Assembly: GCA_937858165.1 (NCBI GenBank)
Contig: CALLZA010000286.1
Location: 1 to 5,246 of the forward strand
Source: an uncultured Ardenticatenia bacterium
GTDB lineage: Bacteria; Chloroflexota; Anaerolineae; Promineifilales; Promineifilaceae
DNA length: 5,246 nucleotides
Direction: 5' to 3'
The position numbers and the translations under genes were made by a program. The notes below the pieces were generated by a model. The model had not been told where the DNA came from and did no database searches. It was given only the letters and a program-made list of their open reading frames with translations. Shown here piece after piece: positions 1 through 5,148 of the stretch (position 1 is its first letter; every line of letters begins with the position of its first letter).

Positions 1-134
1 TTTAAGCCTGCTAGTTCAAAGAAGTAGTCATACTAGTACATGATATTTAACTGCTCATTGTGGTTAGCAGCTCCTGATTATGTAATCACTTCTTATGATG
101 CAGATTCAGAAGAGAGATTTGAAGCATCTTTATA
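1..134. other. AT-rich sequence outside the adapter, probably non-genomic
   Basis: This stretch lies beyond the P7 end of the library adapter, where no template should remain, so it is most likely low-quality read-through base calls or a chimeric join. It is clearly AT-rich, unlike the GC-rich genomic part. A short open frame beginning at 40 runs from here through the adapter into the genomic DNA, but it is an artefact. I see no gene, RNA or repeat here. Confidence 0.75.
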
Positions 135-210
135 TTTTTTTTTTCAAGCAGAAGACGGCATACGAGATCTAGTACGGTCTCGTGGGCTCGGAGATGTGTA
201 TAAGAGACAG
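135..210 (+). other. Illumina P7 + i7 index + Nextera read-2 adapter (contaminant)
   Basis: A T10 run at 135-144 precedes an exact P7 flow-cell sequence at 145-168, an 8-base index CTAGTACG at 169-176, and the Nextera read-2 transposase adapter at 177-210. The adapter ends in the 19-bp Tn5 mosaic end (192-210). This is synthetic library DNA left in the assembly, not a natural Tn5 element. Translated, it gives the known contaminant peptides QAEDGIRD and SRGLGDVYKRQ on the plus strand and LIHISEPTRP on the minus strand. Genomic sequence begins at 211. Confidence 0.98.
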
Positions 211-211
211 C

Positions 212-316
212 GAAAGCCCTCTGGGCAAAGTGCTTGTCGGCGTCAAGGTGGGCGAAGTCGTGCGCGTCAATGCGCCGCGCGGCGTCACTGAGTTCCGGGT
301 GTTGCGGGTCGAATAA
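212..316 (+). CDS. greA: Transcription elongation factor GreA, C-terminal fragment
   Basis: This is the last 34 codons of a gene whose 5' part was lost at the library fragment end. The frame starting at 212 reads SPLGKVLVGVKVGEVVRVNAP, then RGVTEFRVLRVE and a TAA stop at 314-316. In the family, this matches the end of the GreA/GreB C-terminal FKBP-like domain: an SP-(I/L)-G-(R/K)-x-L-(I/L)-G segment, a 'VGD/EVV.V..P.G' strand pair and a final '(E/R)(F/V)x(V/I)L.(I/V)E' strand. GreA binds the RNA polymerase secondary channel and stimulates transcript cleavage in backtracked complexes; its coiled-coil N-terminal half is absent here. The following gene is lysS, a common neighbour of greA, which favours GreA over GreB. 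The fragment has no start codon, so a start-to-stop ORF search misses it. The truncation is technical, not a pseudogene. Confidence 0.88.
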   Translation, partial: ESPLGKVLVGVKVGEVVRVNAPRGVTEFRVLRVE

Positions 317-334
317 ACCCCAGACGCGAAGAGT

Positions 335-398
335 TCAACGCAAAGACGCAAAGGCGCAAAGAACCGTTTTTCTTTGCGTCTTTGCGTCTTTGCGTTGA
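335..398. repeat. Palindromic repeat of three tandem 8-mers per arm, greA-lysS spacer
   Basis: The left arm (335-361) is TCA followed by three units, ACGCAAAG, ACGCAAAG and GCGCAAAG. The right arm (372-398) is three CTTTGCGT units followed by TGA. The arms pair over 27 bp with a single G.U wobble; two further A-T pairs inside (362/371 and 363/370) extend the stem to 29 bp around a 6-base loop (364-369). The element starts 18 bases after the greA stop and ends 8 bases before the lysS ribosome site. From memory, this kind of GCAAAGAC-rich palindrome recurs in intergenic DNA of Chloroflexota and some other phyla. In RNA it would be a very stable hairpin and could attenuate or process a greA-lysS transcript. 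Only a weak T-rich stretch follows, so a classical terminator is doubtful. Confidence 0.85.
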
Positions 399-406
399 CT
401 TGTTTT

Positions 407-412
407 GGAGAG
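407..412 (+). promoter_or_regulatory. Ribosome binding site of lysS
   Basis: GGAGAG lies 4 bases before the ATG at 417, with the GGAG core 6 bases away. It fixes that ATG as the start. The in-frame TTG at 405 overlaps the Shine-Dalgarno sequence itself and would add only four residues (MESD) with no ribosome site of its own. Confidence 0.75.
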
Positions 413-416
413 TGAT

Positions 417-1928
417 ATGAGTTGGCAACCCAACCCCCTGGAAGAGCAACGCTTGGAGAAGCTGGCCCGTCTGCGCGAGGCGGGCATTGATCCCTACCCC
501 TTGCGCGCCAAGCGCAGCCACACCACGGCCGCCGCCCTGACCGCCTTTGAAGCCGCGCCGGAGGGCGAGACCGTCGCCGTCACCGTCTGCGGCCGGCTGC
601 TCAGCGTGCGCGACATGGGCAAGTCCGTCTTCGCCGACGTGGCCGACGAGTCCGGCCGCTTGCAGCTCTTCCTGCGGCGCGACGACGTGGGTGAGGAGCG
701 GCACAACCAGTTCAAGAAGCTGCTCGACCTGGGCGACTTCGTGCAGGCTACGGGCGAGATGTTCCGCACCCGCGCCGGCGAGATCAGCCTCCACGTCCGC
801 GCCTGGGAACTGCTCAGCAAGGCCATCAGCCCGCTGCCGGTAGCCAAGGAGCAGGAAGTCGATGGGCAGCTTGTGCGCTATAGCGCCTTCGCCGACCAGG
901 AAGAGCGCTACCGCCAGCGCTACGCCGACCTGGCCGTCAATCCAGAGGTGCGCGACGTCTTCCGCACGCGAGCGCGACTGGTCAGCGCCCTGCGCCGCTT
1001 CATGGACGACAACGGCTTCCTGGAAGTCGAGACGCCCATCCTGCAACCTCTCTACGGCGGCGCGGCAGCGCGGCCGTTCACAACCTACCACAACCAGCTC
1101 AAGCAGGAGCTTTACCTGCGCATCTCGTTCGAGCTGTACTTGAAACGACTGCTGGTCGGCGGCTATGAGCGGGTGTACGAGATCGGTCGCGACTTCCGCA
1201 ACGAGGGCGTCAGCTTCAAACACAACCCGGAGTTCACCCAGTTGGAGTTCTACGCTGCCTACTGGGACTATCGCGACGTGATGGTGTTCACCGAGCGCAT
1301 GATCGCCGCTGCCGCCCAGGCCACATTGGGCACAACGACGATCACTTTCCGCGACCAGTCCATCGACCTGGGCCAGCGGTGGCAGCGTATCACCATGCGC
1401 GACGCCATCAAGCAGTTCGCCGAGATCGACTACATGGACTACCCCGACGCGCCGGCGCTGGCCGCGGCCATCAGGAGTATCGGCGGCGAGGCCCCGCCTG
1501 GCGCGCCGTGGGGCAAGTTGATCGACGGGCTGCTGGGCGACTTCGTCGAGCCGCGCCTCATCCAGCCGACGTTCATCCTCGACTACCCGCGCGACATCTC
1601 GCCATTGGCCAAGAGCGTACCCGGCGACCCGCTGCACGTGGAGCGCTTCGAGTTCTTCATCGGCGGCATGGAGATGGGTAACGCCTTCACCGAGCTAAAC
1701 GACCCGCTCGAACAGCGCCGGCGCTTCGAGGCGCTGCAAGAGACGTTTGCCAAGGACGACGAGGAGCGCAACCCGATTGACGAAGACTACTTGCGGGCCA
1801 TGCGCTACGGCATGCCGCCTAACGGCGGCTTCGGCATGGGGATCGACCGGCTGGCGCTGCTGCTGACCAACGGCCGCGCCCTGCGCGATGTGTTGCTCTT
1901 CCCCCATCTGCGCGAACGCGAAGAGTAG
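417..1928 (+). CDS. lysS: Lysyl-tRNA synthetase, class II
   Basis: This cytoplasmic enzyme charges tRNA-Lys with lysine using ATP. It is complete at 503 residues, close to the 505 of E. coli LysS. An N-terminal OB-fold anticodon-binding domain spans about 52-140, with CGRLLSVRDMGKSVFADVAD at 58-77. It is followed by the QEERYRQRYADLAVNPEVRD linker (161-180) and the class II core. Motif 1 is at about 193-211 (FLEVETP), motif 2 at 251-277 (FRNEG, with R261 expected to contact ATP) and motif 3 at 470-483 (GMGIDR, R478). E239 and E426 sit where the lysine-binding glutamates of the family lie. Motif 2 continues GVSFKHNPEFTQLE instead of the usual GI(D/S)T(T/R)HNPEFTMLE, and a somewhat longer linker lies at about 143-158; I recall both from Chloroflexota enzymes. 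The start is the ATG with a good ribosome site. It follows greA and converges on the next gene. Confidence 0.97.
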   Translation: MSWQPNPLEEQRLEKLARLREAGIDPYPLRAKRSHTTAAALTAFEAAPEGETVAVTVCGRLLSVRDMGKSVFADVADESGRLQLFLRRDDVGEERHNQFKKLLDLGDFVQATGEMFRTRAGEISLHVRAWELLSKAISPLPVAKEQEVDGQLVRYSAFADQEERYRQRYADLAVNPEVRDVFRTRARLVSALRRFMDDNGFLEVETPILQPLYGGAAARPFTTYHNQLKQELYLRISFELYLKRLLVGGYERVYEIGRDFRNEGVSFKHNPEFTQLEFYAAYWDYRDVMVFTERMIAAAAQATLGTTTITFRDQSIDLGQRWQRITMRDAIKQFAEIDYMDYPDAPALAAAIRSIGGEAPPGAPWGKLIDGLLGDFVEPRLIQPTFILDYPRDISPLAKSVPGDPLHVERFEFFIGGMEMGNAFTELNDPLEQRRRFEALQETFAKDDEERNPIDEDYLRAMRYGMPPNGGFGMGIDRLALLLTNGRALRDVLLFPHLREREE

Positions 1929-1930
1929 GC

Positions 1931-1984
1931 GAACCACAGATTACACAGATTGAAGACCGCTTGAATCTGTGTAATCTGTGGTTC
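1931..1984. terminator. Perfect 21-bp inverted repeat at the convergent junction; possible bidirectional terminator
   Basis: Arms 1931-1951 and 1964-1984 are perfect reverse complements over 21 bases. Each is built from a 9-mer unit CACAGATT(A/T). The 12-base interior can add three pairs (1953-1955 with 1960-1962) across a G-G mismatch, leaving a 4-base loop. The element begins 2 bases after the lysS stop and ends 12 bases before the stop of the opposing gene, so it fills nearly the whole 68-base gap. That position suits a bidirectional terminator, but only CCTTTCT follows on the plus strand and there is no T run on the minus strand. The stem is also AT-rich, so termination is inferred from position. 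It is also a member of a dispersed repeat: a near-identical arm occurs at 5045-5065. Confidence 0.7.
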
Positions 1985-1996
1985 CTTTCTGTCAGC

Positions 1997-3508
1997 CTAG
2001 TCGATCTTAATCGAATCGTACTTCACCCGCGCGTTGCCGTTCTCGCGGCTCAACAGCAGCAGACCAAAGTACGGCTGGTTGATCAACGTGGCGTCCTGCT
2101 TTTCGGCAATGTACTTGCCGTTCCAGTACAGCGTGATGACGCCGTTGGCCTGGACGTAGATATCGATCTCTACCCAGTCATCGGGGCCGATGTTGCCACC
2201 CTTGATCCAGTCCTGAATGATCTGGCTGGTCGGGTTGCCATTGGCATCGTGGCCGTCCACGCGCACCAGCTTCAACTCCTGGAACTGTTTGCCACCCACA
2301 TCGCGATACTGAACGCGCAACTCATAGTAGCGCGTAAAACAGTTGCCCGACCCCGGCGCAGCGCACGGCCCTCCGTTCCAGTCGCCGCCAAAGACGACGC
2401 CGTACATGTGCTGGTCTTTGGTGTCCTTCAGCTTGGCCACGACCTCGATGTTGTAGGGCAGTTGCTTGGCCGGCACGAGCGGCGAGACGAGGACGTAGCT
2501 GTTGGTGGTGCCCAGCAGCAGCTCCAGCGCCCCCTGGCGGTTGCCGTCGGAGTCGGCGCGGTGACTCAGGGTGAAGGATGCGCCGTTGTTCGAGCGGCGC
2601 GCTTCCCAACCGTTGATGTTGCTACCGAAGTTGTCCTCGAAGCGGCCGGCCGGCGCAGTGGCCGTGGGTGTGGGCGTGGGTGCGGGTGTAGACGTGGCCG
2701 TGGCCGTCGGCGTCGGCTGGAGCTGGATGTGAGGCAGGTAGAGCCGGCTGCCAAAGTTGCCGCGCAGAACGATGTCATCGACCCACGCGCCGCTCTTGTT
2801 GGGGTCGCCGCTGGCGTCGCTGGCGAAGCGGAAGGCCAGATAGACCCTTGGCTGGCGGGCATAATCGTCCAGCGCGTAGTTGCGCGCGGCCCACGTCCCG
2901 TCGCCGCCGGTGTCGGTCTGCTGGCCGTTCCAGTTCTCGCCGTCGGTGGAAACGAGCACGCTGAAGGTGTCGTTGTCGTCGGCCTCAAAAGCGTAGTTGA
3001 AGCTAAGCTCCGCATCGCCGGCCGCCGCCAGGCTGAACGGGCCATAGATGAGCCACGAATCCACGCCGCCGGGGTAGCCGCCGTCGGCCGGGTCCTTCGC
3101 CTGGCCGTTCTGGCCGCCGCCAACGGCCCAGGCGCTACGCGCGCCTTCGTTGAGCGGGCTGTCCACCGCCCGGTCGGCCCACTTGTATTCGCCGCCCGCC
3201 GCGCCATTGCGGTCGATACTGACCCACACGCCCTCATCGAAGCCGTCTTCCCAATCCTCTTCGAAGGTGATCATCCAGTCAGAGGTCACCGCCGGGGCCT
3301 GGGCCACCGGGCGGCCGCGGAGGGCGGGTACGGGGAAGCTCTCGCGGACGGCCATACCGGTGAACTGTGGTTGGTCGGGCGGCGGCGAACCGGCCCGCGC
3401 CGCCGTCGGGCCAGGCCGCAGCCACAGCCCTACCAGGGCGACGAGGGCGATGGCGCCAACCCAGACGATTAGTGCGCGCCGCCGCGTTGACAGTTGCATT
3501 CTTGACAT
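1997..3508 (-). CDS. Exported two-domain beta-sandwich protein, function unknown
   Basis: I do not recognise a specific family; 503 residues from the chosen start. Residues 1-39 form a Sec signal peptide: RRR at 9-11, hydrophobic core 12-30, likely cleavage after A-R-A at 37-39. Residues about 78-250 look like a MAM/'choice-of-anchor J' jelly roll, rich in D/N/G, with SFNYAFEADDNDTFSVLVST (169-188) and the typical ending AWVDDIVLRG (241-250). A YLP motif (257-259) leads into a Thr/Pro/Ala linker (265-287). Residues 289-503 resemble a LamG/concanavalin-like domain (SYVLVSP, VEIDIYVQANGVITLYWNGK, YFGLLLLS), with C382 and C390 able to form a disulfide. No catalytic motif is visible, so glycan or surface binding is the best inference. 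The ATG at 3508 has a strong purine ribosome site; the in-frame ATG at 3526 lies within its upstream edge and has none. The gene converges on lysS and diverges from the transporter. Confidence 0.85.
   Translation of the reverse strand: MSRMQLSTRRRALIVWVGAIALVALVGLWLRPGPTAARAGSPPPDQPQFTGMAVRESFPVPALRGRPVAQAPAVTSDWMITFEEDWEDGFDEGVWVSIDRNGAAGGEYKWADRAVDSPLNEGARSAWAVGGGQNGQAKDPADGGYPGGVDSWLIYGPFSLAAAGDAELSFNYAFEADDNDTFSVLVSTDGENWNGQQTDTGGDGTWAARNYALDDYARQPRVYLAFRFASDASGDPNKSGAWVDDIVLRGNFGSRLYLPHIQLQPTPTATATSTPAPTPTPTATAPAGRFEDNFGSNINGWEARRSNNGASFTLSHRADSDGNRQGALELLLGTTNSYVLVSPLVPAKQLPYNIEVVAKLKDTKDQHMYGVVFGGDWNGGPCAAPGSGNCFTRYYELRVQYRDVGGKQFQELKLVRVDGHDANGNPTSQIIQDWIKGGNIGPDDWVEIDIYVQANGVITLYWNGKYIAEKQDATLINQPYFGLLLLSRENGNARVKYDSIKID
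2648..2716 (-). repeat. Thr/Pro/Ala linker coding repeat
   Basis: This codes for 23 residues alternating Pro, Thr and Ala with one Ser (PTPTATATSTPAPTPTPTAT followed by APA), residues 265-287 of the exported protein. On the plus strand it shows as irregular 6-base GTGGGY/GTGGCC-like units. It is a flexible, probably extracellular spacer between the two beta-sandwich domains, of a kind frequent in secreted Chloroflexota proteins. Its simple composition makes it prone to copy-number change. Confidence 0.85.
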
Positions 3509-3511
3509 GTG

Positions 3512-3523
3512 CTCCTTCCTTCT
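3512..3523 (-). promoter_or_regulatory. Ribosome binding site of the exported-protein gene
   Basis: On the minus strand the 12-base purine run AGAAGGAAGGAG lies 3 bases before the ATG at 3508, with AAGG cores at 5-11 bases. It decides the start: the upstream ATG at 3526 has only a C/G-rich leader before it, and this run sits directly behind it. Confidence 0.65.
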
Positions 3524-3528
3524 CATCG

Positions 3529-3548
3529 TGCCGGTCGGGCGACCGGCA
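3529..3548. other. Perfect 8-bp hairpin in the leader of the exported-protein gene
   Basis: TGCCGGTC at 3529-3536 pairs with GACCGGCA at 3541-3548 around a 4-base loop. It lies just upstream of the minus-strand ribosome site, inside the predicted 5' leader. It could be an mRNA leader hairpin or a dyad operator; the sequence alone does not tell which. A second GC-rich hairpin, CGCGGC-CTC-GCCGCG, lies at 3583-3597, nested within an outer GCCGGA/TCCGGC pair (3576-3581 with 3615-3620). Confidence 0.45.
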
Positions 3549-3645
3549 TTTCAAGGTGACGGATTACCGTGCGACGCCGGAACGCGGCCTCGCCGCGCTG
3601 TAGCCGCGACGCGCTCCGGCAACCAATGGGACGAACATCCCTGCC

Positions 3646-3673
3646 ATTGTAAACCATTACCCAGTAGCGTCAA
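3646..3673 (-). promoter_or_regulatory. Candidate sigma-70-type promoter for the exported-protein gene
   Basis: Read on the minus strand, TTGACG (3673-3668, 5 of 6 to consensus) and TACAAT (3651-3646, 5 of 6) are separated by 16 bases. Transcription would begin near 3639 and give a leader of about 130 bases to the ATG at 3508, including both GC-rich hairpins. The match stands out in an otherwise GC-rich background, and it sits where a divergent promoter is needed. Confidence 0.5.
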
Positions 3674-3687
3674 CGGGGGCCACTGGC

Positions 3688-3693
3688 TACAAT
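3688..3693 (+). promoter_or_regulatory. Candidate -10 element for the MFS gene
   Basis: TACAAT lies 34 bases before the ATG at 3728, which would give a leader of about 28 bases. I find no convincing -35 hexamer at 16-18 bases upstream, so this is weak. If real, the two promoters of the divergent pair would be back to back with overlapping -35 regions at about 3664-3673. Confidence 0.25.
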
Positions 3694-3727
3694 CCGCCGA
3701 CTTGGCGACGAGACGGCGACGACCTTT

Positions 3728-5038
3728 ATGTTAGCGCACCCCGGCGTGCGCACGTTCCTGACCATCTGGCTGGGCCAGTTCGTCTCGCGCGTCGGCACGG
3801 CCATGACGCGCTTCGCGTTGCTCATCTGGGCCTACGAACAGACGGGCGCGGTGACGACGGTGGCCCTCCTGGGCTTCTTTGGCTTCCTGCCCTACGTGCT
3901 GCTCAGTCCCGTCGCCGGCGTGTGGGTCGACCGGCTGGATCGGCGCAAGGTGATGCTGCTGGCCGATCTCGGTTCGGGGGTCGTCACGGCGGCACTGCTG
4001 GGGCTGTTCTTCACCGGCGGGCTGGCCATCTGGCATCTCTACGCCGCCGAGGTCATCACCGCCGCCCTCGACACCTTCCAGGGGCCGGCCTATAGCGCGG
4101 CCAGCACGGTGCTGCTGCCCAAAGAGCTTTACGGCCGGGCCAGCGGCCTGCGCTCGATGGCCGACGACGGCGCGCGCATCCTGGCCCCCTTCCTGGCCGG
4201 GATCGTCATGGCCTGGGTGGGGCTGGATGCGGTGCTGCTCGTGGACGCGACAACGTTTGTGGTCGCCGTACTGACGCTGGTGGTCATTCGCGTGCCCGAC
4301 ATCCGCGGCCAACAGACGGAAGCGCCGCACTTCTGGCGCGAGATGCGCGTCGGTTTCGACTACATCCGGCGGCGGCGCGGCCTGCTCGGCCTGACGCTGC
4401 ACTTCACCGTCGTTAACTTCTTCGCCGCCCTGACCTACTTCGGCGTCCTGCCGGCCATGATCCTGGCCCGCACGGGCGGCGATGAGGTGGCGCTGGGCAT
4501 TGTGCAGGGGGCGCTGGGCGCGGCCGGGGTGGCCGGTGGGCTGCTCATGGCCACCTGGGGCGGGCCGCGGCGCAAGATTCACGGCGTGCTGCTGGGCACG
4601 GCGCTATCGTTCCTGCTGGGCGACTTCCTGTTTGCCGTTGGGCAAGGGGTGGCCGTGTGGGTCGTCGCCGCGGCGGCGTCGGCCGTTTTCATTCCCATCC
4701 TGCTGGGCAGCCGCAACGCTATCTGGCAGGCCAAGGTTCCACCGGCGGTGCAGGGGCGCGTCTTCGCCACCGACAGCATGCTGCGGCTGTCGCTTAATCC
4801 AGCGGGCTACCTACTGGCCGGGGTGCTGGCCGACCGGCTGCTGGAGCCGGCGATGGCCGCCGGCGGCGCGCTGGCCCCCATCTTCGGGCCGCTGGTGGGC
4901 ACAGGGCCGGGCGCGGGCATGGCCCTGATGTTCGTCGGCACGGCGACGCTGGGCAGCCTGACGAGCCTGCTGGCCTACCTCTTCCCGGCCGTCCGCAACG
5001 TCGAGCGCGACCTACCCGACTTCGACGCCGGCGGATAA
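3728..5038 (+). CDS. MFS transporter, MefA/DHA3-type efflux permease
   Basis: This is an inner-membrane major facilitator superfamily protein of 436 residues, the usual length for a 12-helix carrier. Hydrophobic segments fall at about 8-33, 42-66, 76-95, 98-117, 146-165, 166-188, 219-247, 254-278, 284-306, 307-329, 350-369 and 396-420. The cytoplasmic loop 2-3 carries motif A as GVWVDRLDRRKVM (64-76), with a degenerate copy GGPRRK (278-283) in the second half. The LLPKELYGRASGLRSMADDG stretch (129-148) and VQGRVFATDSM (341-351) are typical of the MefA/EntS-like (DHA3) branch, whose known members export macrolides or siderophores by proton antiport. The substrate here cannot be read from sequence. 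A Gly/Ala/Pro-rich loop at 373-397 precedes the last helix. The ATG at 3728 is the only sensible start, since FLTIWLGQFVSRVGTA is the expected first helix, but no clear Shine-Dalgarno precedes it. It stands alone, divergent from the exported-protein gene. Confidence 0.93.
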   Translation: MLAHPGVRTFLTIWLGQFVSRVGTAMTRFALLIWAYEQTGAVTTVALLGFFGFLPYVLLSPVAGVWVDRLDRRKVMLLADLGSGVVTAALLGLFFTGGLAIWHLYAAEVITAALDTFQGPAYSAASTVLLPKELYGRASGLRSMADDGARILAPFLAGIVMAWVGLDAVLLVDATTFVVAVLTLVVIRVPDIRGQQTEAPHFWREMRVGFDYIRRRRGLLGLTLHFTVVNFFAALTYFGVLPAMILARTGGDEVALGIVQGALGAAGVAGGLLMATWGGPRRKIHGVLLGTALSFLLGDFLFAVGQGVAVWVVAAAASAVFIPILLGSRNAIWQAKVPPAVQGRVFATDSMLRLSLNPAGYLLAGVLADRLLEPAMAAGGALAPIFGPLVGTGPGAGMALMFVGTATLGSLTSLLAYLFPAVRNVERDLPDFDAGG

Positions 5039-5044
5039 AGAAAG

Positions 5045-5069
5045 GAACCACAGATTTCACAGATTACAC
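5045..5069. repeat. Half copy of the CACAGATT repeat, cut by the adapter
   Basis: The 21 bases at 5045-5065 match the left arm of the repeat after lysS (1931-1951) at 20 of 21 positions. They are made of CACAGATTT (5049-5057), CACAGATTA (5058-5066) and the first three bases of a third unit (5067-5069). The element starts 6 bases after the MFS stop codon. Its right arm is missing because the genomic sequence ends at the adapter, so the full copy would be expected in the original genome. Confidence 0.85.
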
Positions 5070-5148
5070 CTGTCTCTTATACACATCTCCGAGCCCACGA
5101 GACCGTACTAGATATCGTATGCCGTCTTCTGCTTGAAAAAAAAAAAAA
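5070..5148 (-). other. Nextera read-2 adapter + i7 index + P7 end (contaminant)
   Basis: This is the reverse complement of the left-hand adapter: mosaic end at 5070-5088, rest of the read-2 adapter at 5089-5103, index CGTACTAG at 5104-5111 (the complement of the left index), and the P7 end at 5112-5135 with one miscall at 5114 (A for C). An A13 run (5136-5148) follows, as when a read runs off the end of its template. The same index on both sides shows one library. Confidence 0.98.

Noticed and set aside
192..210. A Tn5 mosaic end, paired with 5070-5088, suggesting a 4.9-kb composite transposon
   Set aside because: Both ends continue into synthetic Nextera/P7 sequence with a library index, and there is no transposase gene or target duplication.
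335..398. A CRISPR-like array from the repeated ACGCAAAG units
   Set aside because: The units are 8 bases, contiguous and without spacers, and are inverted around a central loop. There are no cas genes.
335..398. A T-box or lysine riboswitch controlling lysS
   Set aside because: The 100-base spacer holds only the repeat hairpin. There is no T-box consensus, specifier stem, or lysine aptamer core.
285..1637. A 450-residue minus-strand open frame opposite lysS
   Set aside because: It lies wholly against a clear lysS, runs through the hairpin repeat, and shows no recognisable family.
1961..3472. A 503-residue plus-strand open frame opposite the exported-protein gene
   Set aside because: Its translation is a V/A/R-rich shadow with no domain pattern or ribosome site. 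The minus strand has the signal peptide, linker, domain motifs and Shine-Dalgarno sequence. Long antisense frames are expected in GC-rich DNA.
3661..3690. Short inverted repeats (CCAGT/ACTGG and GTAGC/GCTAC) as an operator between the divergent genes
   Set aside because: The arms are only 5 bases with about 16-17 bases between them and overlap each other; such matches are expected by chance.
3731..4582. A 283-residue minus-strand open frame opposite the MFS gene
   Set aside because: It is rich in Q/H/G/R as a mirror of hydrophobic transporter codons, with no domain or start signal.
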